From Hydractinia symbiolongicarpus (Eukaryota; Cnidaria; Hydrozoa; Anthoathecata; Hydractiniidae), in NCBI RefSeq assembly GCF_029227915.1, contig NC_079877.1, positions 2,976,001-3,040,000 on the forward strand: a DNA stretch of 64,000 nucleotides, read 5' to 3'. Position numbers and translations under genes: made by a program. Below, in pieces: positions 48,308-61,956 of this stretch. Every line of letters starts with the position of its first letter. The stretch's first letter is position 1. The notes under the pieces are model-generated. The model was not told the DNA's origin, did not search any database, and saw nothing but the letters and a program-made list of their open reading frames with translations.

Positions 48308-49227
48308 CTAACGGTATCACTCTGTTTGAGTTACAACGGTTGCGTCACATATTCGTCCCCAAATGTATTTAGGGATGTTTTTCTGATATCACTAGGTTGT
48401 ATCGCTTTTAACAGTGAAATGATTGACTGTGGCACTTAAATGAACTGATTTTGGACTGTGATCTTATAAATGTGATAAATGAGCCAATTGGACTCCCACA
48501 AATAACATTCCTTTTAATTTGACATGATTGCTGGAATTCAACGATTACAATGGGCGCTCTTGTAGCGCTTCATTAAAAAATTTAGTTAAATAAGTCAAAT
48601 TTACTGTGGGACCAATCCTGGCCGTTAACACGCGCTGAAGAAATAATGGCAGTTTCACAAACTACATTTCATTGACTTTCTAACGGTAACAATCCACTTC
48701 AGTCTCAACGGTTGCGTCACATATTCGTATCAACTTGTATTTAGCGATATTTTTCTCATATTTCTGTATAACGGTATCACTCAGTTTGAGTTACAACGGT
48801 TACGTCACATATTCGTCCCCAAATGTATTTAGGGATGTTTTTCTGATATCACTAGGTTGTATCGCTTTTAACAGTGAAATGATTGACTGTGGCACTTAAA
48901 TGAACTGATTTTGGACTGTGATCTTATAAATGTGATAAATGAGCCAATTGGACTCCCACAAATAACATTCCTTTTAATTTGACATGATTGCTGGAATTCA
49001 ACGATTACAATGGGCGCTCTTGTAGCGCTTCATTAAAAAATTTAGTTAAATAAGTCAAATTTACTGTGGGACCAATCCTGGCCGTTAACACGCGCTGAAG
49101 AAATAATGGCAGTTTCACAAACTACATTTCATTGACTTTCTAACGGTAACAATCCGCTTCAGTCTCAACGGTTGCGTCACATATTCGTATCAACTTGTAT
49201 TTAGCGATATTTTTCTCATATTTCTAG
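48308..49227 (+). repeat. 460-bp partial-monomer tandem duplication
   Basis: Two 460-bp units, about 48308-48767 and 48768-49227, are almost identical; I see three differences (TCTGTTTGAG/TCAGTTTGAG, GGTTGCGTC/GGTTACGTC, TCCACTTCAG/TCCGCTTCAG). The unit is one monomer plus 88 bp. At the joint (about 48760-48770) half B runs as far as CTCATATTTCT and then jumps back to TAACGGTATCAC of another monomer type, so part of half B is present twice and the usual CTAGGTTGCATCGC stretch is missing once. It is the only monomer-phase break of this kind in the window. Confidence 0.9.
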
Positions 49228-49436
49228 GTTGCATCGCTTTTAACAGTGAAACGATTGACTATGGGACTTAGTTGAACTAAACTTGGATTCTCACCTTATA
49301 AATGTGATAAGTGAGCCAACTGGACCCCAAGAAATAACATTATTCTTAATTTGACATGATTGCCGGAACTCGGTGATTACACTGGGTGCTGTGGTAGCGC
49401 TTCATATAAAAATTCAAATAAAAAAGTCATTTTTTA

Positions 49437-50182
49437 CCGCGGGACCAATCCTAGCCTTTATGGCGCGCTGAAGGAATAGCAACAGTTTCAAAAACTACAA
49501 TTCATTGACTGTCTAACGGTATCACTCTCTTTGAGTTACAATGGTTGCGTCACATATTCGTCCCCAAATGTATTTAGCGATGTTTTTCTGATATCACTAG
49601 GTTGTATCGCTTTTAACAGTGAAACGATTGACTGTTGGACTTAATTGAGCTAACTTTGGACTGTGACCTGATAAATGTGATAAATGGGGCAATTGGGCCC
49701 CAAGAAACAACATTCTTCTTAATTTGACTTGATTGCCGGAATTCAGCGATTGCACTAAGCGCTGTGGTAGCGTTTCATTAAAAAATTTAGATAAATAAGT
49801 CATTCTTTACTCTCAGACGAATCCTAGCCGTTATCGCCCGCTGAAGAAATAGCGACAGTTTCAAAAACTACAATTCATTGACTGTCTAACGGTATCACTC
49901 TGTTTGAGTTACAACGGTTGCGTCACATATTCGTCCCCAAATGTATTTAGCGATGTTTTTCTGATATCACTAGGTTGTATCGCTTTTAACAGTGAAACGA
50001 TTGACTGTGGGACTTAATTGAGCTAACTTTGGACTGTGACCTGATAAATGTGATAAATGGGGAAATTGGGCCCCAAGAAACAACATTCTTCTTAATTTGA
50101 CGTGATTGCCGGAATTCAGCGATTGCACTATGCGCTGTGGTAGCGCTTCATTAAAAAATTTAGATAAATAAGTCATTCTTTA
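49437..50182 (+). repeat. Adjacent near-identical monomers
   Basis: The monomers starting at 49437 and 49810 share an almost identical half A (GCTAACTTTGGACTG, GGGCCCCAAGAAACAAC) at an offset of 373 bp. A comparable pair lies at 51290/51663 and again at 55007/55380, so the dimer itself has been copied. Confidence 0.75.
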
Positions 50183-50821
50183 CTCTCAGACGAATCCTAG
50201 CCGTTATCGCCCGCTGAAGAAATAACGACAGTTTCAAAAACTACAATTCATTGACTGTCTAACGGTATCACTCTGTTTGAGTTACAACGGTTGCGTCACA
50301 TATTCGTCCCCAAATGTATTTAGGGATGTTTTTCTGATATCACTAGGTTGTATCGCTTTTAACAGTGAAACGATTGACTGTGGCACTTAAATGAACTGAT
50401 TTTGGACTGTGACCTTATAAATGTGATAAATGAGCCAATTGGACTCCCACAAATAACATTCCTCTTAATTTGACATGATTGCTGGAATTCAACGATTACA
50501 ATGGGCGCTGTGGTAGCGCTTCATTAAAAAACTTAGATAAATAAGTCATATTTACTGTGGGACCAATCCTGGCCGTTAACACGCGCTGAAGAAATAGTGG
50601 CAGTTTCAAAAACTACATTTCATTGACTTTCTAACGGTAACAATCCGCTTCAGTCTCAACGGTTGCGTCACATATTCGTCCCCACATGCATTTAGGGATA
50701 TTTTTTTGATATTACTAGGTTGTATTGCTTGTAACAGTGAAAGGATTGACTGTGGGACTTAATTGAACTAACTTTGGACTGTGACCTTATAAATGTGATA
50801 AATGAGCCAATTGGAATCCCA

Positions 50822-52989
50822 GAAATAACATTCCTTTTATTTTGACCTGATTGCTGGAATTCAACGATTACAATGGGCGCTGTGGTAGCGGTTCATTAAA
50901 AAATTTAGATAAATAAGTCATTCTTTACTCTCAGACGAATCCTAGCCGTTATCGCCCGCTGAAGAAATAGCGACAGTTTCAAAAATTGACTGTCTAACGG
51001 TATCACTCTGTTTGAGTTACAACGGTTGCGTCACATATTCGTCCCCAAATGTATTTAGGGATGTTTTTCTGATATCACTAGGTTGTATCGCTTTTAACAG
51101 TGAAACGATTGACTGTTGCACTTAAATGAATTGATTTTGGACTGTGACCTTATAAATGTGATAAATGAGCTGATTGGACTCCCACAAATAACATTCCTCT
51201 TAATTTGACATGATTGCTGGAATTCAACGATTACAATGGGCGCTGTGGTAGCGCTTCATTAAAAAATTTAGATAAATAAGTCATATTTACTGTGGGACCA
51301 ATCCTGGCCGTTAACACGCGCTGAAGAAATAGTGGCAGTTTTAAAAACTACATTTCCTTGACTTTCTAACGGTAACAATCCGCTTCAGTCTCAACGGTTG
51401 CGTCACATATTCGTATCAACTTGTATTTAGCGATATTTTTCTCATACTACTAGATTGCATCGCTTTTAACAGTGAAACGATTGACTGTGGGACTTAATTG
51501 AACTGATTTTGGACTGTGACCTGATAAATGTGATAAATGGGGCAATTTGGCCCCAAGAAACAACATTCTTCTTAATTTGACATGATTGCCGGAATTCAGC
51601 GATTGCACTAAGCGCTGTGGTAGCGCTTCATTAAAAAATTTAGATAAATAAGTCATTCTTTACTCTCAGACGAATCCTAGCCGTTATCGCCCGCTGAAGA
51701 AATAGCGCCAGTTTCAAAAACTACAATTCATTGACTGTCTAACGGTATCACTCTGTTTGAGTTACAACGGTTGCGTCACATATTCGTCCCCAAATGTATT
51801 TAGCGATGTTTTTCTGATATCACTAGGTTGTATCGCTTTTAACAGTGAAACGATTGACTGTGGGACTTAATTGAGGTAACTTTGGACTGTGACCTGATAA
51901 CTGTGATAAATGGGGCAATTGGGCCTCAAGAAACAACATTCTTCTTAATTTGACGTGATTGCCGGAATTCAGAGATTGCACTAAGCGCTGTGGTAGCGCT
52001 TCATTAAAAAATTTAGATAAATAAGTCATTCTTTACTCTCAGACGAATCCTAGCCGTTATCGCCCGCTGAAGAAATAGCGACAGTTTCAAAAACTACAAT
52101 TCATTGACTGTCTAACGGTATCACTCTGTTTGAGTTACAACGGTTGCGTCACATATTCGTCCCCAAATGTATTTAGGGATGTTTTTCTGATATCACTAGG
52201 TTGTATCGCTTTTAACAGTGAAACGATTGACTGTGGCACTTAAATGAACTGATTTTGGACTGTGACCTTATAAATGTGATAAATGAGCCAATTGGACTCC
52301 CACAAATAACATTCCTCTTAATTTGACATGATTGCTGGAATTCAACGATTACAATGGGCGCTGTGGTAGCGCTTCATTAAAAAACTTAGATAAATAAGTC
52401 ATATTTACTGTGGGACCAATCCTAGTCGTTAACACGCGCTGAAGAAATAGTGGCAGTTTCAAAAACTACATTTCATTGACTTTCTAACGGTAACAATCCG
52501 CTTCAGTCTCAACGGTTGCGTCACATATTCGTATCAACTTGTATTTAGCAATATTTTTCTCATATTACTAGGTTGTATCGCTTTTAACAGTGAAACGATT
52601 GACTGTGGCACTTAAATGAACTGATTTTGGACTGTGACCTTATAAATGTGATAAGTGAGCCAACTGGACCCCAAGAAATAACATTATTCTTAATTTGACA
52701 TGATTTCCGGTACTCGGTGATTACACTTGGTGCTGTGGTAGCGCTTCATTTAAAAATTAAATAAAAAAGTCATTTTTCACCGCGGGACCAATCCTGGCCG
52801 TTATCGTGCGCTGAAGAAATAGAGACAGTTTCAAAAACTACATTTCATTAACTTTGAACCGGTATAAATCCGTTTAAGTTACAACGGTTTCGTCACATAT
52901 TCGTCCCCACATGCATTTAGGGATATTTTTTTGATATTACTAGGTTGTATTGCTTGTAACAGTGAAAGGATTGACTGTGGGACTTAATT
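50822..52989 (+). repeat. Segment duplicated at ~54539-56706
   Basis: About 2.2 kb recurs at a constant offset of 3717 bp (50928/54645, 51290/55007, 51663/55380, 52036/55753, 52408/56125, 52780/56497). Both copies include the 362-bp monomer with a 10-bp deletion in half B. A patch at about 52565-52655 does not match its partner, although the flanks do. Similarity ends where the left copy reads AACTAACTATGGAC and the right GAGCTAACTTTGGAC. Confidence 0.85.
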
Positions 52990-54538
52990 GAACTAACTAT
53001 GGACTGTGACCTTATAAATGTGATAAATGAGCCAATTGGACTCCCAGAAATAACATTCCTTTTACTTTGACATGATTGCTGGAATTCAACGATAACAATG
53101 GGCGCTGTGGCAGCGCTTCATTAAAACATTGAGATAAATAAGTCATATTTACTGTGGGACCAATTCTGGCCGTTAGCACGCGCTGAATAAGTAGGAACAG
53201 TCTTAAAAACTACATTTCATTGACTTTCTAGCGGTATTAATCCGTTTGAGTTACAACGGTTGCGTTATATATTCGTCCCCACATGTATTTAGGAATATTT
53301 TTCTGATATTACTAGGTTGTATTGCTTGTAACAGTAAAACGATTGACTGTGGGACTTAATTGAGCTTACTTTGGACTGTGACCTGATAAATGTGATAAAT
53401 GAGCCAATTGGTCTTCTAGGAATAACATTCTTCTTAATTTGACGTGATTTCCGGAACTCAGCGATTGCACTAGGCGCTGTGGTAGCGCTTCATTAAAAAA
53501 TTTAGATAAATAAGTCATTCTTTACTCTGAGACGAATCCTAGCCGTTATCGCCCGCTGAAGAAATAGCGACAGTTTCAAAAACTACAAGTCATTGACTTT
53601 CTAACGGTATCACTCTGTTTGAGTTACAACGGTTGCGTCACATATTCGTCCCCAAATGTATTTACAGATGTTTTTCTGATATCACTAGGTTGTTTCTCTT
53701 TTAACAGTAAAACGATTGACTTTGGCATTTAAATGAAATGATTTTGGACTGTGACCTTATAAATGTGATAAATGAGCCAATTGGACTCCCACAAATAACA
53801 TTCCTCTTAATTTGACATGATTGCTGGAATTCAACGATTACAATGGGCGCTGTGGTAGCGCTTCATTAAAACATTTAGACAAATAAGTCATGTTTACTGT
53901 GGGACTAATCCTGGCTGTTAGCACGCGCGGAATAAGTAGGAACAGTTTCAAAAACTACATTTCATTGACTTTCTAGCGGTATCAATCCGTTTGAGTTACA
54001 ACGGTTGCGTCACATATTCGTACCAACATGTATTTAGCGAAATTTTTCTGCTATTACTAGGTTGCATCGCCTTTAACATTGAACCGATTGACTGTGGGAC
54101 TTAATTGAACTGATTTTGGACTGTGACCTTATAAATGTGATAAATGAGCCAATTGGTCTCGGAGGAATAACATTCTTCTTAATATGACATGATTACTGGA
54201 ATTCAGTGATAACATTAGGCTCTGTGGTAGCGCTTTATTTAAAAATTTAGATAAAAAAGTCTTTTTTTTACTGTGGGAGCAATCCTGGCCGTTATCGCGC
54301 GCTGAAGAAATAGAGACAGTTTCAAAAACTACATTTCAATGAATTTCTAACGGTATCAGCCCGTTTGAGTTACAATGGTTGGGTCACATACCCGTCCCCA
54401 CATGTATTTAGGGATGTTTTTCTGATATTACTAGGTTGTATCGCTTTTAACAGTGAAAGGATTGACTGTGGCAGTTAAATGAACTGCTTTTGGACTGTGA
54501 CCTTATAAATGGGATACATGAGCCAAGTGGACTCCCAC
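52990..54538 (+). repeat. Mosaic stretch shared with 57978-58350 and 62457-63000
   Basis: The monomers at 52780-53152 resemble 57978-58350 (offset 5198 bp; shared CCTTTTACTTTGACATG and AAAACATTGAGATAAAT). The monomers at 53525 and 53897 resemble 62457 and 62829 (offset 8932 bp; shared CTACAAGTCATT and CATGTTTACTGTGGGACTAA). The stretch thus contains parts of two units found separately further right. Confidence 0.7.
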
Positions 54539-54549
54539 AAATAACATTC

Positions 54550-55236
54550 CTTTTATTTTGACCTGATTGCTGGAATTCAACGATTACAATGGGCGCTTTG
54601 GTAGCGGTTCATTAAAAAATTTAGATAAATTAAGTCATTCTTTACTCTCAGACGAATCCTAGCCGTTATCGCCCGCTGAAGAAATAGCGACAGTTTCAAA
54701 AACTGACTGTCTAACGGTATCACTCTGTTTGAGTTACAACGGTTGCGTCACATATTCGTCCCCAAATGTATTTAGGGATGTTTTTCTGATATCACTAGGT
54801 TGTATCGCTTTTAACAGTGAAACGATTGACTGTGGCACTTAAATGAACTGATTTTGGACTGTGACCTTATAAATGTGATAAATGAGCTAATTGGACTCCC
54901 ACAAATAACATTCCTCTTAATTTGACATGATTGCTGGAATGCAACGATTACAATGGGCGCTGTGGTAGCGCTTCATTAAAAAATTTAGATAAATAAGTCA
55001 TATTTACTGTGGGACCAATCCTGGCCGTTAACACGCGCTGAAGAAATAGTGGCAGTTTCAAAAACTACATTTCCTTGACTTTCTAACGGTAACAATCCGC
55101 TTCAGTCTCAACGGTTGCGCCACATATTCGTATCAACTTGTATTTAGCGATATTTTTCTCATACTACTAGATTGCATCGCTTATAACAGTGAAACGATTG
55201 ACTGTGGGACTTAATTGAACTGATTTTGGACTGTGA
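54550..55236 (+). repeat. Segment duplicated at ~56776-57462
   Basis: About 0.7 kb recurs at an offset of 2226 bp (54645/56871, 55007/57233). Shared markers are GCTTTGGTAGCGG, TAGATAAATTAAGTC (one extra T) and CAAAAACTGACTGTC, the joint of the 10-bp deletion. Confidence 0.8.
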
Positions 55237-57462
55237 CCTGATAAATGTGATAAATGGGGCAATTGGGCCCCAAGAAACAACATTCTTCTTAATTTGACGT
55301 GATTGCCGGAATTCAGCGATTGCACTAAGCGCTGTGGTAGCGCTTCATTAAAAAATTTAGATAAATAAGTCATTCTTTACTCTCAGACGAATCCTAGCCG
55401 TTATCGCCCGCTGAAAAAATAGCGACAGTTTCAAAAACTACAATTCATTGACTGTCTAACGGTATCACTCTGTTTGAGTTACAACGGTTGCGTCACATAT
55501 TCGTCCCCAAATGTATTTAGCGATGTTTTTCTGATATCACTAGGTTGTATCGCTTTTAACAGTGAAACGATTGACTGTGGGACTTAATTGAGCTAACTTT
55601 GGACTGTGACCTGATAAATGTGATAAATGGGGCAATTGGGCCCCAAGAAACAACATTCTTCTTAATTTGACGTGATTGCCGGAATTCAGCGATTGCACTA
55701 AGCGCTGTGGTAGCGCTTCATTAAAGAATTTAGATAAATAAGTCATTCTTTACTCTCAGACGAATCCTAGCCGTCATCGCCCGCTGAAGAAATAGCGACA
55801 GTTTCAAAAACTACAATTCATTGACTGTCTAACGGTATCACTCTGTTTGAGTTACAACGGTTGCGTCACATATTCGTCCCCAAATGTATTTAGGGGTGTT
55901 TTACTGATATCACTAGGTTGTATCGCTTTTAACAGTGAAACGATTGACTGTGGCACTTAAATGAACTGATTTTGGACTGTGACCTTATAAATGTGATAAA
56001 TGAGCCAATTGGACTCCCACAAATAACATTCCTCTTAATTTGACATGATTGCTGGAATTCAACGATTACAATGGGCGCTGTGGTAGCGCTTCATTAAAAA
56101 ACTTAGATAAATAAGTCATATTTACTGTGGGACCAATCCTGGCCGTTAACACGCGCTGAAGTAATAGTGGCAGTTTCAAAAACTACATTTCATTGACTTT
56201 CTAACGGTAACAATCCGCTTCAGTCTCAACGGTTGCGTCACATATTCGTATCAACTTGTATTTAGCAATATTTTTCTCATATTACTAGGTTGCATCGCTT
56301 TTAACAGTGAAACGATGGACTATGGGACTAAGTTGAACTAAACTTGGATTCTCACCTTATAAATGTGATAAGTGAGCCAACTGGACCCCAAGAAATAACA
56401 TTATTCTTAATTTGACATGATTTCCGGTACTCGGTGATTACACTTGGGGGTGTGGTAGCGCTTCATTTAAAAATTAAATAAAAAAGTCATTTTTTACCGC
56501 GGGACCAATCCTGGCCGTTATCGTGCGCTGAAGAAATAGAGACAGTTTCAAAAACTACATTTCATTAACTTTGAACCGGTATAAATCCGTTTAAGTTGCA
56601 ACGGTTTCGTCACATATTCGTCCCCACATGCATTTAGGGATATTTTTTTGATATTACTAGGTTGTATTGCTTGTAACAGTGAAAGGATTGACTGTGGGAC
56701 TTAATTGAGCTAACTTTGGACTGTGACCTGATAAATGTGATAAATGAGCCAATTGGTCTTCTAGGAATAACATTCTTCTTAATTTGACCTGATTGCTGGA
56801 ATTCAACGATTACAATGGGCGCTTTGGTAGCGGTTCATTAAAAAATTTAGATAAATTAAGTCATTCTTTACTCTCAGACGAATCCTAGCCGTTATCGCCC
56901 GCTGAAGAAATAGCGACAGTTTCAAAAACTGACTGTCTAACGGTATCACTCTGTTTGAGTTACAACGGTTGCGTCACATATTCGTCCCCAAATGTATTTA
57001 GGGATGTTTTTCTGATATCACTAGGTTGTAATGCTTTTAACAGTGAAACGATTGACTGTGGCACTTAAATGAACTGATTTTGGACTGTGACCTTATAAAT
57101 GTGATAAATGAGCTAATTGGACTCCCACAAATAACATTCCTCTTAATTTGACATGATTGCTGGAATGCAACGATTACAATGGGCGCTGTGGTAGCACTTC
57201 ATTAAAAAATTTAGATAAATAAGTCATATTTACTGTGGGACCAATCCTGGCCGTTAACACGCGCTGAAGAAATAGTGGCAGTTTCAAAAACTACATTTCC
57301 TTGACTTACTAACGGTAACAGTCCGCTTCAGTCTCAACGGTTGCGTCACATATTCGTATCAACTTGTATTTAGCGATATTTTTCTCATACTACTAGATTG
57401 TATCGCTTTTAACAGTGAAACGATGGACTGTGGGACTTAATTGAACTGATTTTGGACTGTGA

Positions 57463-58867
57463 CCTTATAAATGTGATAAGTGAGCCAACTGGACCCCAAG
57501 AAATAACATTATTCTTAATTTGACATGATTGCCGGAACTCGGTGATTACACTTGGTGCTGTGGTAGCGCTTCATTTAAAAGTTCAAAAAAAGAAGTCATT
57601 TTTTACCGCGGGACCAATCCTAGCCTTTATCGCGCGCTGAAGAAATAGAGACAGTTTCAAAAACCACATTTTAATGAATTTCTAACGGTATCAGTCCGTT
57701 TAAGTTACAACGGTTGCGTGACATATTCGTCCTCAAATGTATTTAGGGATGTTTTTCTGATATTACTAGGTGTATCGCTTTTAACAGTAAAACGATTGAC
57801 TGTGGCACTTAAATTAACTGATTTTGGACTTTGACTTTATAAATGTGATAAGTGAGCCAATTGGTCTTCAAGAAATAACATTCTTCTTAATTTGACGTGA
57901 TTGCTGGAACTCAGCGATTTCACTAGGCGCTGCGGTAGCGCTTCATTTAAAATTTAGAGAAAAAAGTCTTTGTTTTACTGTGGGACCAATCCTGGCCGTT
58001 ATCGTGCGCTGAAGAAATAGAGACAGTTTCAAAAACTACATTTCATTAACTTTGAACCGGTATAAATCCGTTTGAGTTACAACGGTTTCGTCACATATTC
58101 GTCCCCACATGCATTTAGGTATATTTTTTTGATATTACTAGGTTGTATTGCTTGTAACAGTGAAAGGATTGGCTGTGGGAATTAATTGAACTAACTATGG
58201 ACTGTGACCTTATAAATGTGATAAATGAGCCAATTGGACTCCCAGAAATAACATTCCTTTTACTTTGACATGATTGCTGGAATTCAACGATTACAATGGG
58301 CGCTGTGGCAGCGCTTCATTAAAACATTGAGATAAATAAGTCATATTTACTGTGGGTGCCATCCTGTCCGTTATCGCGCGCTGAAGAAATAGAGACAGTT
58401 TCAAAAACTACATTTCAATGAATTTCTAACGGTATCAGCCCGTTTGAGTTACAACGGTTGGGTCACATACCCGTCCCCACATGTATTTAGGAATATTTTT
58501 CTGATATTACTAAGTTGTATTGCTTGTAACAGTAAAACGATTGACTGTAGCAGTTAAATGAACTGATTTTGGACTGTGACCTTATAAATGGGATACATGA
58601 GCCAAGTGGACTCCCACAAATAACATTCCTCTTAATTTTAAACATGTTTGCTGGAATTCAACGATTACAATGGGCGCTGTGGTAGCGCTTCATTAAAAAA
58701 TTTAGATAAATAAGTCACATTTACTGTCGGACCAATCCTGGCCGTTAACACGCGCTGAATATGTAGGAACAGATTCAAAAACTACATTTCATTGATTTTC
58801 TAGCGGTATCAATTCGTTTGAGTTACAACGGTTGCGTCACATATTCGTACCAACATGTATTTAGCGA
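57463..58867 (+). repeat. Mixed monomers before the 1494-bp repeat
   Basis: Phase points 57606, 57978, 58350, 58724. The monomer around 57606 matches one at 62085 (offset 4479 bp; CCGCGGGACC, CAAAAACCACATTT). The monomer at 58350 has a private start, CTGTGGGTGCCATCCTGTCC. The 58411-58770 part (TCAGCCCG, TACCCGTCCCC, TTTTAAACATGTTTGC) returns at 59161 and 60655. Confidence 0.7.
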
Positions 58868-60361
58868 TATTTTATCGCTATTACTAGGTTGCATCGCTTT
58901 TAACAGTGAAACGATTGACTGTGGGACTTAATTGAACTGATTTTAGACTGTGACCTTATAAATGTGATAAATGAGCTAATTGGTCTCCAAGAAATATCAT
59001 TCTTGTTAATTTGACATGATTGCTGGAATTCTGCGATAATATTAGGCTCTCTGGTAGCGCTTTATTTAAAAATTTAGATAAAAAAGTCTTTTTTTTTAAT
59101 GTGGGACCAATCCTGGCCGTTAGCAGGCGCTGAATAAACAGGAACAGTTTCAAAAACTACATTTCAATGAATTTCTAACGGTATCAGCCCGTTTGAGTTA
59201 CAACGGTTGGGTCACATACCCGTCCCCACATGTATTTAGGAATATTTTTCTGATATTACTAGGTTGTATTGCTTGTAACAGTAAAACGATTGACTGTAGC
59301 AGTTAAATGAACTGATTTTGGACTGTGACCTTATAAATGGGATACATGAGCCAAGTGGACTCCCACAAATAACATTCCTCTTAATTTTAAACATGTTTGC
59401 TGGAATTCAACGATTACAATGGGCGCTGTGGTAGCGCTTCATTAAAAAATTTAGATAAATAAGTCACATTTACTGTGGGACCAATCCTGGCCGTTAACAC
59501 GCGCTGAATATGTGGGAACAGATTCAAAAACTACATTTCATTGATTTTCTAGCGGTATCAATTCGTTTGAGTTACAACAGTTGCGTCACATATTCGTACC
59601 AACATGTATTTAGCGATATTTTATCGCTATTACTAGGTTGCATCGCTTTTAACAGTGAAACGATTGACTGTGGGACTTAATTGAACTAACTTTGGACTGT
59701 GACCTGATAAATGTAATAAATGAGGCAATTGGACCCCAAGAAATAACATTCTTCTTAATTTGACGTGATTGCTAGAATTCAGCGATACCATTAGGCTCTG
59801 TGGTAGCTCTTTATTTAAAAATTTAGATTAATAAGTCATTCTTCACTCTCGGACGAATCCTAGCCGTTATCGCCCGCTGAAGAAATAGCGACAGTTTCAA
59901 AAACTACAATTCATTGACTTTCTAACGGTATCAGTCCGTTTGAGTTACAATGGTTGCGTCACATATTCGTCCTCAAATGTATTTAGGGATTTTTTTCTGA
60001 TATCACTAGGTTGTATCGCTTTTAACAGCCAAACGATTGACTGTGGCACTTAAATGAACTGATTTTGGACTGTGACCTTATAAATGTGATAAATGAGCCA
60101 ATTGGACTCCCACAAATAAAATTGCTCTTAATTTGACATGATTACTGGAATTCAACGATTACAATGGGCGCTGTGGTAGCGCTTCATTAAAAAATTTAGA
60201 TAAATAAGTCATAATTACTGTGGGACCAATCCTGGCCGATAAAACGCGCTGAATAAGTAGGAACAGTTTCAAAAACTACATTTCATTGACTTTCTAGCGG
60301 TATCAATCCGTTTGAGTTACAACCGTTGCGTCACATATTTGTACCAACATGTATTTAGCAA
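58868..60361 (+). repeat. 1494-bp tetramer, copy 1
   Basis: Four monomers (phase points 59099, 59473, 59846, 60218) recur at a constant offset of 1494 bp. Markers are CTCTCTGGTAGCGC, TTTTTTTTAATGTGGG, ACACGCGCTGAATATGT and TAACAGCCAAACGATTG. The latter is unusual, because nearly all other monomers have CAGTGAAACG or CAGTAAAACG there. Confidence 0.9.
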
Positions 60362-61956
60362 TAATTTATCGCTATTACTAGGTTGCATCGCTTTTAACAG
60401 TGAAACGATTGACTGTGGGACTTAATTGAACTGATTTTAGACTGTGACCTTATAAATGTGATAAATGAGCTAATTGGTCTCCAAGAAATATCATTCTTGT
60501 TAATTTGACATGATTGCTGGAATTCTGCGATAATATTAGGCTCTCTGGTAGCGCTTTATTTAAAAATTTAGATAAAAAAGTCTTTTTTTTTAATGTGGGA
60601 CCAATCCTGGCCGTTAGCATGCGCTGAATAAACAGGAACAGTTTCAAAAACTACATTTCAATGAATTTCTAACGGTATCAGCCCGTTTGAGTTACAACGG
60701 TTGGGTCACATACCCGTCCCCACATGTATTTAGGAATATTTTTCTGATATTACTAGGTTGTATTGCTTGTAACAGTAAAACGATTGACTGTAGCAGTTAA
60801 ATGAACTGATTTTGGACTGTGACCTTATAAATGGGATACATGAGCCAAGTGGACTCCCACAAATAACATTCCTCTTAATTTTAAACATGTTTGCTGGAAT
60901 TCAACGATTACAATGGGCGCTGTGGTAGCGCTTCATTAAAAAATTTAGATAAATAAGTCACATTTACTGTGGGACCAATCCTGGCCGTTAACACGCGCTG
61001 AATATGTAGGAACAGATTCAAAAACTACATTTCATTGATTTTCTAGCGGTATCAATTCGTTTGAGTTACAACAGTTGCGTCACATATTCGTACCAACATG
61101 TATTTAGCGATATTTTATCGCTATTACTAGGTTGCATCGCTTTTAACAGTGAAACGATTGACTGTGGGACTTAATTGAACTAACTTTGGACTGTGACCTG
61201 ATAAATGTAATAAATGAGGCAATTGGACCCCAAGAAATAACATTCTTCTTAATTTGACGTGATTGCTAGAATTCAGCGATACCATTAGGCTCTGTGGTAG
61301 CTCTTTATTTAAAAATTTAGATTAATAAGTCATTCTTCACTCTCGGACGAATCCTAGCCGTTATCGCCGGCTGAAGAAATAGCGACAGTTTCAAAAACTA
61401 CAATTCATTGACTTTCTAACGGTATCAGTCCGTTTGAGTTACAATGGTTGCGTCACATATTCGTCCTCAAATGTATTTAGGGATTTTTTTCTGATATCAC
61501 TAGGTTGTATCGCTTTTAACAGCCAAACGATTGACTGTGGCACTTAAATGAACTGATTTTGGACTGTGACCTTATAAATGTGATAAATGAGCCAATTGGA
61601 CTCCCACAAATAACATTGCTCTTAATTTGACATGATTACTGGAATTCAACGATTACAATGGGCGCTGTGGTAGCGCTTCATTAAAAAATTTAGATAAATA
61701 AGTCATAATTACTGTGGGACCAATCCTGGCCGATAAAACGCGCTGAATAAGTATTAACAGTTTCAAAAACTACATTTCATTGACTTTCTAGCGGTATCAA
61801 TCCGTTTGAGTTACAACCGTTGCGTCACATATTTGTACCAACATGTATTTAGCAATAATTTATCGCTATTACTAGGTTGCATCGCTTTTAACAGTGAAAC
61901 GATTGACTGTGGGATTTAATTGAACTGATTTTAGACTGTGACCTTATAAATGTGAT
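60362..61956 (+). repeat. 1494-bp tetramer, copy 2
   Basis: Second copy (60593, 60967, 61340, 61712), extending about 100 bp into a third before diverging near 61957. Differences from copy 1 are rare: GCAGGCGC/GCATGCGC, GTGGGAACAG/GTAGGAACAG, ATCGCCCGC/ATCGCCGGC, ATAAAATTG/ATAACATTG and GTAGGAACAG/GTATTAACAG. Confidence 0.9.

Noticed and set aside
48308-49227. Treating the 460-bp duplication as an assembly error
   Set aside because: It cannot be excluded, but the two copies differ at about three sites, which a simple duplicated-read artefact would not produce.
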